Shown: positions 1-10,952, numbered from the stretch's first letter. The stretch is DNA of 64,000 nucleotides from Adiantum capillus-veneris (GCA_014529385.2 CM043958.1:139068398-139132397), one strand, 5' to 3'. The notes: generated by a model not told the origin, from the letters alone. Numbers and translations: made by a program.

Positions 1-300
1 GCATCATTGGCAGTATTGTCGGCTGTACTTTCTCTCTGTAATCATATTCGCTGTAATCTTGATCTGTAATCCCAATCATGCCATATATTTCAGTTATACT
101 TACTTCTCGTCCAGTCTTCTGAATCTGAATCTGAATCTGAACCTTATTTCCATTACAGAAGTCTGATTCTTATTTCAGTATCCACATTTCAGTCTAGTCT
201 CTGATTCCTGTCCAGTCTGCTGTCTGAAATCTTCCCACACTAGTAGCTGAAATCTTTCAACATTGGAATTATCTGTCTCAAGAGATCAGCTCCAATTCCA
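1..300 (+). repeat. Element A 5' LTR, 3' part only
   Basis: Bases 1-300 match 10665-10952, the end of the 3' LTR, with 11 substitutions (7 transitions, 4 transversions) and a 12-bp indel in a GAATCT repeat. The LTR ends in CA at 299-300, and the PBS-like site follows three bases later. The promoter part of this LTR lies outside the window. Confidence 0.93.
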
Positions 301-303
301 TTT

Positions 304-318
304 TGGCGATCACGGTGG
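304..318 (+). promoter_or_regulatory. Primer binding site of element A (putative)
   Basis: TGGCGATCACGGTGG begins three bases after the CA end of the LTR, the expected place for the tRNA primer site. Element E has the same site at the same spacing with three G-to-A changes, and element C has a looser match at 39497. I cannot name the tRNA with confidence; an Arg tRNA is one possibility because Tat/Ogre relatives use it. Confidence 0.65.
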
Positions 319-334
319 CTCGAGCTGAAGCTCG

Positions 335-2134
335 TTGACTAAAAGACTCTTCTCCCAGTTGAAGTTTTTAGCAATGGCACCAAAATCCAATCGTGGCCGG
401 AAATCTACCATTCGTGTGGACCCCATTCCTGAGGAGTCAGGAAGAGAGTCTGACCCCAAGCAAGAGAAAATGACTGATACTGAGGCTCAGGAGGAGCATA
501 GTCAGGATGATGAGGCGCATGACTCACAGCACTCCAGTCATTCTCGTCGCCGACGGGCAGGACGGGAAGCACGAAAGGCAAAGAGTTCCAAGAGTTCTCA
601 GTCTCGCCAGAGAGAGGAGCATACCAAGGGCAGTAAGGGAAGTCACCGTACTTCTAGCAGACAAAAGAGGGAAGACACTGATACTAAGACAGAGACAGAG
701 ATTGGTTGGGATGCTGACACTGACAATTGCAAGAAGGCTCCCAAGCGTCATTCTGAAGCGAAGAAGAGAAGTGGTGGGATCAGTAGTAATCGAAATGATT
801 ACACAACTTCTCTGAAGATTTCCTTTCCAATATTCAAAGGAGGGAAAAAGGCTGATCCAGATGTTCACATACAAGCTTTCGAGTAGTATACTGAACTAAA
901 AAACATTGATGAAGATGATTGGGGGGAATATTTTCCACAAACCTCGAAGGAGGCAGCAGCGAGGAAATGGTATTATCATTACCCTGCATGCCAGCTGAGA
1001 TTATATAACAAATTGCTTAAGGCCTTCAGGTTGGAATATTCTAACAATCGAGGGGACGAGGATATTCTCTGTGAATTAGATAAGATCAAACAAAGGAATT
1101 TGTCAGTCTGCAGCTATGTAGAAAAGATAAAAGAGCTAACCAGGCAGTTGCAAGAACCGCCGTCTGAGAAGAGATTGAGGGCATGGTTTCTGAATGGGTT
1201 CAGAAGCAAGAAGCTTAGGGAACAAGAAGTAGCAGCCCCTACAAAAAAAATCAATGATCTGGTCCAAAGAGCATTAAAGCTGGAACAACAGGCTAAGAAG
1301 GAGAAGAGCCACAAGAAGTGAAGGACCAGTAGTAGCAGTAGCTCTGCTACTAAAACTTATGATTCCAGTGAAATGTCCAGTACCTTCGAGAGCAGCTCCA
1401 ATGAACGAACAAAGGAGAAATCAAAGAAGGGATCATGGACTAAGAAAATTGAAGAGATGGCTAGGCAGATTGCAGAAATTAGTCACACAAGACAACCGGT
1501 CCGAAAGATGGAGACTTGGTGTTTAAGATGCAAATCCAAGGACCACATCTCCATTGAATGTCCACAATGTACCTAGTGCAAGGCCTTTGGTCACCTATGG
1601 AATAATTGTGGCATCAGAATTCACCATTTTAAGAAAGGAAAGGATTTGTGAGTGGTTGCCTACACTGAACCAGTGAAGGTAGAACCAGTCAAAGTAGCTC
1701 AAGAGGAGAGACCAGGTACCAGTGGTACTGGTCAAGGACGTGGCAGATACCAACCAGGAATGGGCAGAGGAAGAGGAAGAGGCAACTTCCAGAAAAGGAG
1801 CATGAATTGCTATACTTGTGGAAAGTATGGTCATTTTGCAGCCCAATGTCCAGATGCACCGGTAATGACTGCTACTGAGGCTAAGGCACCAGAGCCAGTC
1901 CCAGTCCCAGTCAGGGTGGTTACCAGGAGCAAGGGAGTAGTCATTGAAGAAATTCCAGACATTTCAGAAGTACCAGTCAATCCTAACAGCAGCAAGTGGG
2001 CTCAACAAAGGGAAGTTTGGAAGGCCAAAGGTAAAGAAAAGGTGGTAGATGAGTGGCAAGAGCAACGGGAACTAGCAGCTAAAATCATGGAGGATTTAGC
2101 TAAGAAGCTGCCAGAGCAACCGGAAAGTTCCTAA
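335..2134 (+). pseudogene. Element A gag, broken by in-frame stops
   Basis: One reading frame runs through this stretch and is interrupted only by stops (884, 1319, 1574, 1649). The first Met is at 335 and a second at 374 begins MAPK, the same start as gag of element E at 61870, so 374 is the likelier start. The N-terminal part is highly charged (K/R/E/S/D rich). The capsid-like region (about 800-1320) has a conserved stretch with CELDKIKQ and YVEKIKELT, then a basic linker. Two CCHC zinc knuckles follow: one with CLRC at about 1535 and one with CYTC near 1810. The stops sit where CAG or CGA would be expected, which suggests cytosine deamination rather than recoding. Product would be the virus-like-particle structural protein of the retrotransposon. 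Confidence 0.85.
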
Positions 2135-2835
2135 GCTAGAGTTATTCAGAGGATACCAACCCAATCGACTGATAAAGATTAGTCAATACCGGCCATGACA
2201 GAGACCATGCTGGCTGTGGTACATGGACTAGCTGATGAAATGGGAGTGGATGGAAAGAGTAGAAGCACTGCATAAGAAGAGTGGCAGTGTGAAGATACCA
2301 GCTCTTCAAGCTCTGACAATCAGTCTGATCAAGAGCGAGAAGTAATTCATGTGAAAATTTGTGATAGAATCCAGAAGCCGGCTGTAGAGATGTAGGATAT
2401 AAGAAAGACCTTGCTTGAAGAGGCCAACTTTATCAGGTAGCACAGGAAGACTGAAGCAGAGGCCAGAGCAGTGGACCTGACGGCTGTCCGGGATAATAAA
2501 GTTCCACTTATTCAGGTAGACTACATGGTCAGGAAGCAGTGGGAACCTCTCTCAAGCGTCATACTAGATGGAGGGCCAGGAGTCAACATAATGGGAGCCC
2601 ATCTTCAGCAAAGAATGGGTATCACTAATATGAAACCAACACCATTCAAAGTAAGAATGGCAGATCATAGAGTCGTACAGGTGACGGGTATGATTGGAAA
2701 CATGCAGATAAGAGTTGGGAGGGAGAAATTCAAAACCATTTTCCTAGTCCTAGATGTGCAGGGAGCATATGGAATGCTACTAGGGCGTCCTGGTTAAGAA
2801 CAACTCATGCTGTTCAAGACTATGCAAACCAAACT
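2135..2835 (+). pseudogene. Element A spacer and aspartic protease domain
   Basis: Same frame as gag. The first 330 bases are a charged spacer with four or more stops. The retropepsin domain lies at 2471-2797: strand-forming N-terminus, active-site segment LDGGPGVNIM, and the C-terminal LLGRP box. DGG replaces the usual DTG/DSG, as in element C. After GRP the frame is lost by one missing base at about 2791-2794, so the following W-L-R segment is in a new frame, in which the rest of pol to about 4150 is read. Role in the family: cleavage of the Gag-Pol polyprotein. Confidence 0.8.
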
Positions 2836-4152
2836 TTGACCATAGAAGGGGCCAGTGGCAGAATCCAAATCCAAACCAATAACACCAAGAGCTGGAAAAA
2901 GGAACTGAGGCCGAAGGAGTTGTGTCAGAAGTATAGAGCCAAGAAAATTGAGAGAATGCTAGCGGCTACTATGAATATATTCCCTTTGGCAGAAATCGAC
3001 TTGAATGAAGTCTTGATGAACAAAGAGCAGGCTGACAAGCAGAAGAGACAATTCCCTGATCAGTTTATCGAAGTCAATGCAGGGGAAAGAACAGTTCAGC
3101 TAACTGCAAGGATGGAGGAACCAGCTAATACTAGTATAGTAGAGGAACCAATATGTTCTAAAGAGTACCCACTGAATCAGAATAATGATTCAGAAATGAA
3201 TGCACCATCCTGGGACTACATTGAAGAATTGACCAAACGAAAAGGAGGCGGACCAAACTGGTCGCTTCCAGACGATCAAGAAGTAGAAGAGTGGAACCTG
3301 GGATCAGAGGAAAATCCCAGAATGATCAAGGTCAACAAGCACCTCAACCCGGAAATGAAGGAAAAGGCACGGAAAATGTTCTAGAACTATGAAGATGTGT
3401 TTGCCTAGGAACATATAGATTTGAAGGGAGTAGATCCTGAAGTCTGTCACCAGCACCGAATACCACTGAAACCGGATGCTAGGCCAGTAAGATTGCAAAG
3501 ATACCGGATGAACCCCAATTATGCAAAGAAGGTCAAGGAGGAGATTGATAATCTTCTCAAGGCTGGGTTCATTACGGAAGTAGCAAGCAGTCATTGGCTA
3601 TTTCCCATAGTCGTCGTTCCTAAAAAGAATGGGAAATCAAGAGTTTGTGTTGACTATAGGAAACTAAATGCCCAGACTATTAAGGATCCATTTCCCTTAC
3701 CTTTCACTGACATGTTGCTTGATGAGATCGCAGGATATGAGATGTATAGCTTCATGGATGGTTATAGCGGCTATAACCAGTTACAGATCGCTCCTGAAGA
3801 TAGAGCTAAAACCACTTTCATCACTGAGTGGGAAGCTTTCTTGTATCTGGTGATGCCTTTTGGCCAGTGCAATGCACCAGCTACTTTTCAGCGGTGTATG
3901 ATGGAGATGTTTAATGAATTTATCCATCGGTTCCTCGCCATTTTCATGGATGACTTCACGGTAGATTCAGATGAGGAACATCACCTTCTATTCCTAGAGA
4001 TGGTTTTTAAACGCTATCAGGAGAAGAGGATCTGTTTGAATCCATTCAAATATGTTTTTCTAGTATCGAAGGGACAGCTACTGGGACATGTGGTTTCCCG
4101 CAATGGAATAAAGATGGCCAATGACAAAAATACAGTGTGTCTAGCAAGCTAA
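2836..4152 (+). pseudogene. Element A reverse transcriptase domain
   Basis: After a 180-residue acidic linker, the RT domain starts near 3421. Fingers motif VVVPKKNGKSRVCVDY is at about 3610, the palm motif YSGYNQLQIAPEDRAKT at about 3765, and the catalytic box FMDD at 3943-3954 is intact. The thumb includes LLGHVVS at about 4080. Two in-frame stops break the linker (3382 and 3406), the second in the FAW motif where Trp is expected. The C-terminal end shifts frame near 4150, and the connection domain continues in another frame with SFLGYVNFYRRF. The type is closest to plant Tat/Athila RTs. Confidence 0.88.
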
Positions 4153-4795
4153 AGCACCTAGAACTGCTTCAGAGTTGAGTTCTTTCTTGGGTTATGTGAA
4201 TTTCTATAGAAGATTTGTATACAAGTTTGCTTGTCAAGCAGTACCACTATATGAGCTTACAAAAAAGACTAGTAAGTTCAACTGAACTGCCGAGTGTGAT
4301 GAGAGTTTCCAGAATTTGAAAAAAGCCATTACCAGTAAAGCCGTCCTTAGGCAGCAGAATTGGGATATTATTTTTCACATACATGCGGATGCTTCAGGAT
4401 TGGCAATGGGGGCAATATTAGCTCAGCCATATGGCAGAACAGACTATCTGGTCTATTTTGCTAGTTGTAGATTCAGTCAGGCTGAACAAGGCTATACGAC
4501 TACTGAAAGAGAGGCCCTCGGAATGGTTTTTAGCGCCACGAAGTTCAGGCATCACCTGTTGGGAAAGTTATTCCATTTTTATGTGGATCATCAAGCTCTT
4601 CCGTTTCTGATTAACAAAGTCATTATTCAAGGCGGGCTGATAAGATGGATGCTGTTCCTTATGGAATTTGAATTAAGAATTTTCCATAAGCCTGGCTGAA
4701 ACCAATGTGGAGTAGATTTTCTTTCAAGGAGTACAGAAGGATATTCAGAATCACCCTTGAGAGATGAGCCAGTGGATGCTGATTTATTTTAGTTA
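4153..4795 (+). pseudogene. Element A RT connection and RNase H domain
   Basis: The connection begins with the SFLGYVNFYRRF stretch at about 4175, followed by an in-frame TGA where Trp is expected (about 4282). RNase H residues are visible: Asp in HADASG (4384), Glu in TEREALG (4503), Asp in YVDHQAL (4580). The domain ends with FHKPG and, after a stop, VDFLSRS. No second RNase H follows; the next block is the integrase N-terminal region. The catalytic triad seems intact, so loss of activity is due to stops. Confidence 0.83.
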
Positions 4796-6738
4796 AAGGC
4801 AGAAGAATTAGTGGATCCTGAATGGTATGATATTTATCAATTCCTTTTCCAAGGTGCTTTTCCAGAGGATTGGAAGCAGAATCAGAAGAAAGCTCTGATC
4901 ATAAAAAGTCTGAAATTTACCATCATAGGAGGATTACTTTATCGAATGGGTGTGGATGGTATACTGCGACGATGTGTCCCTATGGAAGGAAGAATGCAAG
5001 TGATTTCATAAGCGCATAAGGTGAGTCTGGTGGACACTTTTCCAACGAAGTAACCTACAAGAAGATTCTGCAAGCTGGTCTGTGGTGGCAAACACTGATT
5101 GCTGATGTGAGAAGTTTTTGTAAAACTTGTGACATATGCCAAAGAATGGGCCGACCAACAGCTGCAGATATGACTCCCTTAATGCCAATACAACCATTGG
5201 GAGTATTCATGAAATGGGGACTGGATTTTATGGGACCTTTTAAGAAGATGACTCCCAGGAAGAACAAGTACATAGTGATGGCTACTTGTTATGTTACCAA
5301 GTGGGTTGAAGCTAAGGCTCTTCCTGACAACACAGCCAAGTCAACTGCAAGGTTTCTGTTTGAGAATATTGTCTGCCGATATGGATGTCCAATAGAGATT
5401 GTGACCGATCAAGGAACACATTTTTTCAATGACACTATGGAAATACTATTGGATATGCTTTCCGTCAAGCATTGAAAATCTACTCCTTACTTTCCTAGAT
5501 GCAATGGACAGGCTGAAAGTAGCAATAAGACAATAAAGACTATTCTCACTAAGGTGGTGCAAAAGAAACCAGACCAGTGGGATTTGAAACTTCAGACTGC
5601 TCTATGGGCTTATAGGACAGCTTATAAGGTAACTAATGGAATGACACCATTCAGAATGGTGTATGGTACTGAAGCTGTGGTTCCTATGGAGTTTGTAATT
5701 CCCAGTCTGAGAATGGCTGTGAAGTATGGATTAGACTTCAACCATAATCTTAAGAGAAGGCTGGATGAACTGATGCAATTAGATGAACTCAGGCAAAGGG
5801 CTATATTGGAACAAGAAATTGTTCAACAACGAAGAAATCACTGGCATGATCGCCGAATTAAAGTTCAAGAATTCCAGTAAGGAGATTTAGTGCTTCTATA
5901 TCAGTCTAAACTGGGTCCAAAGAAGCCGAACTTGAAGATTGCCTGGGCAGGACCTTTTGAGGTAGATTGGGTCTTCTGCAATGGCACAGTCAGATTGAAA
6001 GATTTATCTGGACTGATGTTGCCGGGAGTATATAATGGAACAAAGATCAAGCTTTATTATTCAGAGACCAGAGAAACAGGGTCGGAACAAGGTACTAAGG
6101 AACTGGAGGTTGCTGATCAAGAGATACCGGAATCAGACATTTTTGGACTTTTTCATGTGCAAGCAGTTCCAGCTTCAGAACCAGTACCAGAACGATCAGA
6201 TCAGGATGACCTTAGAATCAGTACCAATATGGTCGAGCCAGACTGGAAATCAGTTCAGTACCATTATGGACACACTTTCCAATTTTTAAGCACCCAACGG
6301 TCAAATGGCACGCCAGTGGTAATTATTACAAGGATGGGTCGCAGTCTTGTCCAATGCATGTCTACCACGACAACAACGACGCACACAAGTCTAGGAGCGG
6401 CGAGTGGTAGAGCTTTTATGGCACGAACACGTATAACAGTCAGGCGAGTTACCATTTTTCCTCATAAATCCCCTGCGCGACGCTTTCCTCCTGTCAACCA
6501 TTCGCCATCGCCGAGCTCCGAGGTTTCTTCAATACAGCCGCAAACTTCGACCTCTGACGAGACAGTTGACAGTCAGATAGTCTTGCCAGCGACACCAGGA
6601 AACGGCTTCAACAAGACAAGTGAGTCATCTTCTCTTTCGCCTGTTTCATCATCATCGACCTCACAGTGTATGGGTAGAATGAAACGCTCAGAGAAGATGC
6701 AGGAGACTCTTGAGGAAACCCAGGCTATAGTTGGCTGA
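4796..6738 (+). pseudogene. Element A integrase with serine/threonine-rich tail
   Basis: The zinc-binding part includes CKTCDICQ at about 5122. The catalytic core has Asp at 5224 (GLDFMGP), Asp at 5407 (VTDQG) and Glu at 5515 (GQAES); the last two are 36 codons apart, the D,D35E pattern. Stops interrupt at 5011, 5473 and 5878. The C-terminal domain has WAGPFEV at about 5944, a GPY/F-type box. After this the frame runs on to 6738 as a Thr/Ser/Pro-rich low-complexity tail without a domain I recognise, ending just where the extra module starts. Role: insertion of the cDNA into the host chromosome. Confidence 0.85.
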
Positions 6739-7675
6739 GGAAAAGGCAATCCCTCCTGTTCTCCCATACAATAAAATCCAACATTATGTATATACTGATC
6801 AAGCAATGACTCTGCTAAAACTATGGGATCTTCGAGTTGTGTTGCAAGCTACAAGGATTGCTTTTGATTCAGATATCATCAAGCAAGTTCTTGATTCCTT
6901 TGATGCTGAAAGTGGCAGTGCTATGGTGAATAGTAGGAAGGTGTCAGTGACACCAGAAGCCATTGCATTTGCATTCCGGATGCCCAATGAGCCCAAACCT
7001 TCTGTGGCAAGTGCACAACAAATAAGTATCGCTCTAAAGGAGGATGAAACGGCTACAAGAAAGCGCAAGGCCAGTGCTCAAGGAGTTCCAGTAGTAGCAG
7101 GACTGGAAGCCTCCGCTGCTTACAGGTTTGTAGCTGAAGCAGTAAGCCTTAAGAACAACCCAACCTATGTATCCGAAAAATTGTTAGCTATGCTGTTGGC
7201 CAAGATTCTGGATCCACAAGTCCATATCAACCTTTGTCAAATTCTCTTGCATAATGTACTCCATCAAACTGGCAAGCTAAAATCTCAAACTGTTTTCAAG
7301 GCATGGTATGTTTGGCAATTCTTGTATTGGGCTACTGCTGTAGATGTTAATAAGTAGGTAAAGCATGCTTGGAGTGAGAAGCCAATTTCTGAACCAAAGA
7401 GAATTGAACTGTCCTTAGATGACGAGGAAACGGATAGTCAAACCGTTTCCACCGACCTAAAAAGGAAAGCAACTGTAGATGAAGCTGGCAGTTCAAAGAA
7501 GCCAAAAATTACACTGACTAAAAGCAGTGAATTTTTGAAACAAATAGAAATCCAAGTCAAGGCAGTAAGCACTGAGAAAGCTGAAGTGAGTCAGACTGAG
7601 CAGCAATCTGCTCAGAAGACTGTGCCTGACCAGTCAGTTGTGAAAAGTACAGTTGCTACTGGGTTTGGGAAAGAT
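6731..7675 (+). pseudogene. Element A extra module, part 1: N-terminal globular region
   Basis: The reading frame opens at 6731, overlapping the end of the integrase tail by 8 bases, and reads to 7678 with one TAG at 7355. The first 200 residues look globular: a helical segment with LLKLWDLRVVLQ, a charged insert near residue 100, and a block with SLKNNPTYVSEKLLAMLLAK. The same block recurs in element D at about 47700 as SLKNNPIYLSKKLFAMLLTK, so the protein was kept in the family. The rest is K/E/S-rich and disordered-looking. I do not recognise the family. It is in the position of the env-like or additional ORFs known in Athila and some Tat elements, but no signal peptide or membrane segment is seen. 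Confidence 0.7.
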
Positions 7676-8519
7676 TATGTCAAACCAGTCACCCACTGTT
7701 GAGAAGATAATAGACCAGTCAGGGGACAAAGGCACGAGTCAACTGGACAAAGGGAAAGGTCCAACGTTCTCAGATTGGCATGGTGGAGTTCCTACAGATA
7801 CCGGTAACCCTTTGCAACTGGTAAAACATGATAAGTTGCAGCAAATGCAGACTCAGAAATTGAGAGGGCATCTTTTGCTCAGCATAGTTGATTATGCAAA
7901 TTTACTCTACGTGGCTCCAGTGGCAATATATGAGCCTATTGATTCTCATCCAACCACAGTCAAAGACAGATGTTCAGTCCTTATACAGTCTTCTTGGAAT
8001 ACCATTGTCAGCTGCATGGGACAATTGGTGGAGGCTGCTGGATCAAAAGAAGAAGTCAAAAAGCTCAAAGCTGACTTGGCAGAAGCACAACATCAGATTG
8101 CAACGCTCCAGAAAGCCCTGGAAGTGCAGAACATACAACACAGGGTACTGGAAACTCAATCCAAAAGGACTCATGAGTTGTTAAACAAAAAGATAGCTAA
8201 GGCTAAGTCTGAAATCATGATCATCAAAAGTCAAAGGAATGAAGCACTGAGAGTTGCTAAGTGAGCTGAAACAATGCTCAGGATGAAGCGGGCGGAATTC
8301 AGAAAGCTGCTACTGCACCATACAGCTCTGAAGGCTTCGCTGACTGAAAGATACATCTACAATAGCTTGTCTCAAATTTTAAATCCCTCAGGCAATGTTG
8401 TTTTCAACTTAGAAAATTTAAAGTCCTTGATGGAAAGTATGCAGAGCGATTTGCAAGACAAGGTGGGTGAGTTCAATAATGCTCTGATGAACCAAGCTAT
8501 AATGGATTATATTGAGTAG
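7676..8519 (+). pseudogene. Element A extra module, part 2: coiled-coil region
   Basis: Continues part 1 after a frameshift near 7670. About 110 residues of unclear fold are followed by a long heptad-like stretch from about 8040 to 8250 (KKLKADLAEAQHQIATLQK and onward), a strong coiled-coil candidate, then a segment with TERYIYNSL. Element D keeps this last part at about 48940 (LEKYIYHSLVQS). One TGA at about 8263 lies where Arg/Gln would fit. A coiled coil suggests an oligomeric structural protein; this is inference. Confidence 0.65.
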
Positions 8520-8974
8520 CAGACTTCCCCGGATGAGGATGAAGAAGATGAAGAAGACAAAGGTGTTCTGGAGGAGGATGATCAAGAAGCTGGGCATACA
8601 AAGGATGATGATGATGGCCCACCACCATCTCCACCTCCAGGACCTGGTACTGGTGAGACATGGCCAAACGAAGGAGACCAGTCTCACAGCCAGACCAGCC
8701 AGACCAAAATGAGGACCAGCGGGAAGGATAGGACAAAGAGCACCAGTTGGGTAATCAGCAGACTGAAGAGCAACAGCCCAGTAACACTGGGAATCAGCCA
8801 ACTGATCAGTCCCATCTCAGCAGAGATGCTTAAGGGAAAATAAAAGTACAGGATGAGGGACCAGTTACTGATCATCAGTATTCACTGCAGCTCATTACCT
8901 TGAATAGGTAACTGAGACATCAACATGCCTCTATCACCAGACAGTATTTAGAGGATGATACTCTCTGGATTGAC
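8520..8974 (+). pseudogene. Element A extra module, part 3: acidic and proline-rich linker
   Basis: After a TAG at 8517 the frame continues as a run of Asp/Glu (about 8535-8625) and then PPPSPPPGPG near 8620-8650. Downstream it becomes Gln/Asn/Ser-rich and shifts frame near 8700. Element D has an equivalent acidic block, with nine consecutive Asp codons at 49197-49223. It reads as a flexible linker between the coiled coil and the C-terminal block. Confidence 0.55.
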
Positions 8975-10192
8975 TTGGAAAGATTTCAAAGACTATATGT
9001 GGGAGCTAGGGCAATGGTAGAACATTGGAAATCAGCAGCTTTCCATGATAAAGAAGCTTGCCGACTTCCTGCACATCCCAGTACAGTCCAGCTACTGGAA
9101 CGAGTTCCTGAATGGATACACAATGCTGATGAGAGAGTGGTAAACCCACACTGGCAAAGGCAATCTATTGCAGATTGTCGTTCCCTAGCTCTTGAACTGG
9201 AACTTCTGCTGGGTAACAAACCAAGTTACCGCTGTATGAAGGATGTTAGGGTATAACTCAAGGAAGTTTTGGTACAAATGCAAGCTACCAGAGGTGTTTT
9301 GGATTAGAGAGTCAAAGCCATTCTTGAGGACTAGACAGCCACTAGCATAGGACCTCAAACGCGAATGTCAGTAGGAGCATAGGCAACTGCTCTCCGAACA
9401 TTGTTCCAGCTAGTGAGAGTCACCAGAAAGATGATGCAGCAGGAGAACCAGGCTGTTCTCAATTTCTTAGAATTTGTGCCTGATTCTCCAGTTCTCTTTT
9501 ATGCTGTTTCAACAAGAGAAACCGAGCTCCCAAGATTCTTTCCAGCGCTGTATCCTCAACATCAAGAACTAGTTGATCGTCTCACATACTTCAAAATTAC
9601 TGATGAGCTTCAGGATTGGTATGAGCGGTCAACTGTAGAATGGAAGACTTGGCAGCCATTGCTCAATGATGCCCTCCAAATCAATGACATTCAAGCAATG
9701 AAAGAGGAGCTACATAGGATTCAACTGTGTATAGGCCAGTGGAAGATTCAAGTCAGAGGATTGACCAGAATTACTAATCAGTTGCTACAACTTACGGTCG
9801 AATCTTCCAAATTGCCTGAAAAAGACATTGCAGCAAAGCCGAGTCTAGCACCACAGTACAGGGAGATGGTTGAGATTCTTTTCAAAGCTCGAGTCAAAAC
9901 TAATCAGCCTCTTCTAGAAGGATGGATCCATACTGCTTTGCATTGTCATAAGCTGGCCAGAACCAGACTGAGTAAGGGCAGGCGTACACTCTATGATCCT
10001 GACACCAAAACCTGCCATTCTCTCACGCCTTATGAAGTAGAGATGACCACCGACCGGCGGGATCAGCTTGAGCAGGAGGCCATTTACCGACTAATTCAGA
10101 AGGAGAATGCTGGTGCTGGGACTTCTCAGGCACCGTCTCGGTCAAAGAGCAAAGGCAAAAGGAAGACGGTCCAATGGAAGGATACTGGGTAG
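8975..10192 (+). pseudogene. Element A extra module, part 4: C-terminal helical block
   Basis: Two ORF pieces in one frame (8975-9256 and 9401-10192) separated by stops at 9254, 9305, 9332 and 9380. Recognisable blocks are FQRLYVGARAMVEHW near the start, TRKMMQQENQAVLNFLEF at about 9425, ELPRFFPALYPQH at about 9525 and a basic tail (KSKGKRKTVQWK). Element D repeats these in the same order (ELPHFFPTLYPPH at about 50185 and VRWVYTG near 50840). The sequence is predicted to be mostly helical, with many Trp and no Cys-rich motif. Family unknown to me. Conservation between A and D is the strongest sign that it was a functional protein. Confidence 0.7.
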
Positions 10193-10467
10193 TTCCATCT
10201 CAAAATTCAGTGGCGACTTCTCTTTTCAGCAGGCAGGGAGAGATGACAGCTCTACCTTGGCCTAGTGAGAGCTCCACCCTGGCCTTTTCAGCTGCCTCTT
10301 GTAATCCCTGGTCCTTCTTGAACTCCTACTTGTAATCTTTGAATGGCCATTCTCTCAGTGGTCAAGCTGGCATCCCAACATCAGAAACGGACGATGGAAT
10401 TTTCAGTCTCACATCAGATTTAGACAAGGGAATTTTTCAAAAATTTTGGAATCTTGCCAAAATTCAA
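10193..10467 (+). other. 3' untranslated stretch of element A
   Basis: Between the stop of the extra module and the polypurine tract. It is T/C-rich at first and has no ORF of note in the sense direction. The last part (CCAAAATTCAAGAA, about 10456-10469) is also present before the D polypurine tract, at about 50889. Confidence 0.5.
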
Positions 10468-10482
10468 GAAAGAAGGGAAGGA
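10468..10482 (+). promoter_or_regulatory. Polypurine tract of element A
   Basis: GAAAGAAGGGAAGGA lies directly before the TG that opens the 3' LTR. Plus-strand DNA synthesis of LTR retrotransposons starts here. Element D has GAAATAAAAGGAGGGA at the same place. Confidence 0.8.
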
Positions 10483-10952
10483 TGTAGACGTCTGGATAGT
10501 CACTATGTGGGAACGTCTCTTAGAAGATGGGCAGCAAATTACTTAGTAATTACTGGAGTAATTACTACAGTAAACCCGAAGTGTATAAATAGGGCCCATT
10601 ACATTGTTATCGGGTTGGCAACTGTTATCACTTGGGTTAGTGCTTTGGCTATAATTGTACTTGAGCATCATTGGCAGTATTGTCGGCTGTACTTTCTCTC
10701 TGTAATCATATTCACTGTAATCTTGATCTGTAATCCCAATCATGGCATATATTTCAGTTATACTTACTTCTCGTCTAGTCTTCTGAATCTGAACCTTATT
10801 TCCAGTACATAAGTCTGATTCTTATTTCAGTATCCACATTTCAGTCTAGTCTTTGATTCCTGTCCAGTCTACTGTCTGAAATCTTCCCACACTAGTAGTT
10901 GAAATCTTTCAACACTGGAATTAGCTGTCTCAAGAGATTAGCTCCAATTCCA
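10483..10952 (+). repeat. Element A 3' LTR (470 bp)
   Basis: Starts TGTAGACG after the polypurine tract and ends AATTCCA. It carries a TATA box at 10584. The last 288 bp match the window start. LTR D (487 bp) and LTR E (479 bp without its MITE) have the same ends and promoter core, although only short blocks remain alike. Confidence 0.92.
10584..10591 (+). promoter_or_regulatory. TATA box of LTR A
   Basis: TATAAATA followed by GGGCCCATTAC. The same core is at 51045 in LTR D and 61173 in LTR E, so it is the best conserved part of the LTR and the likely RNA polymerase II promoter. Confidence 0.8.

Larger units (their letters stand above)
1..10952 (+). mobile_element. Element A: Ty3-type LTR retrotransposon with extra 3' module, 5' edge cut by window
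   Basis: Order on the + strand: partial 5' LTR, PBS-like site, gag with two CCHC knuckles, protease, RT, RNase H, integrase, a 3.5 kb additional coding module, polypurine tract, 3' LTR. The order PR-RT-RH-INT is that of Ty3 elements, and the RT resembles the plant Tat/Athila branch. There is no second RNase H and no chromodomain that I can see. The two LTRs align over 288 sites with 11 substitutions and one 12-bp indel, so this is a fairly young insertion compared with its neighbours. With the missing 182 bp of LTR the whole element would be about 11.1 kb. All reading frames carry stops or single-base shifts, so it is non-autonomous today. It sits inside element F. Confidence 0.93.

Noticed and set aside
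6731-10192. Calling the extra module an envelope gene
   Set aside because: No signal peptide, cleavage site or transmembrane segment is visible, so the label would rest on position alone.
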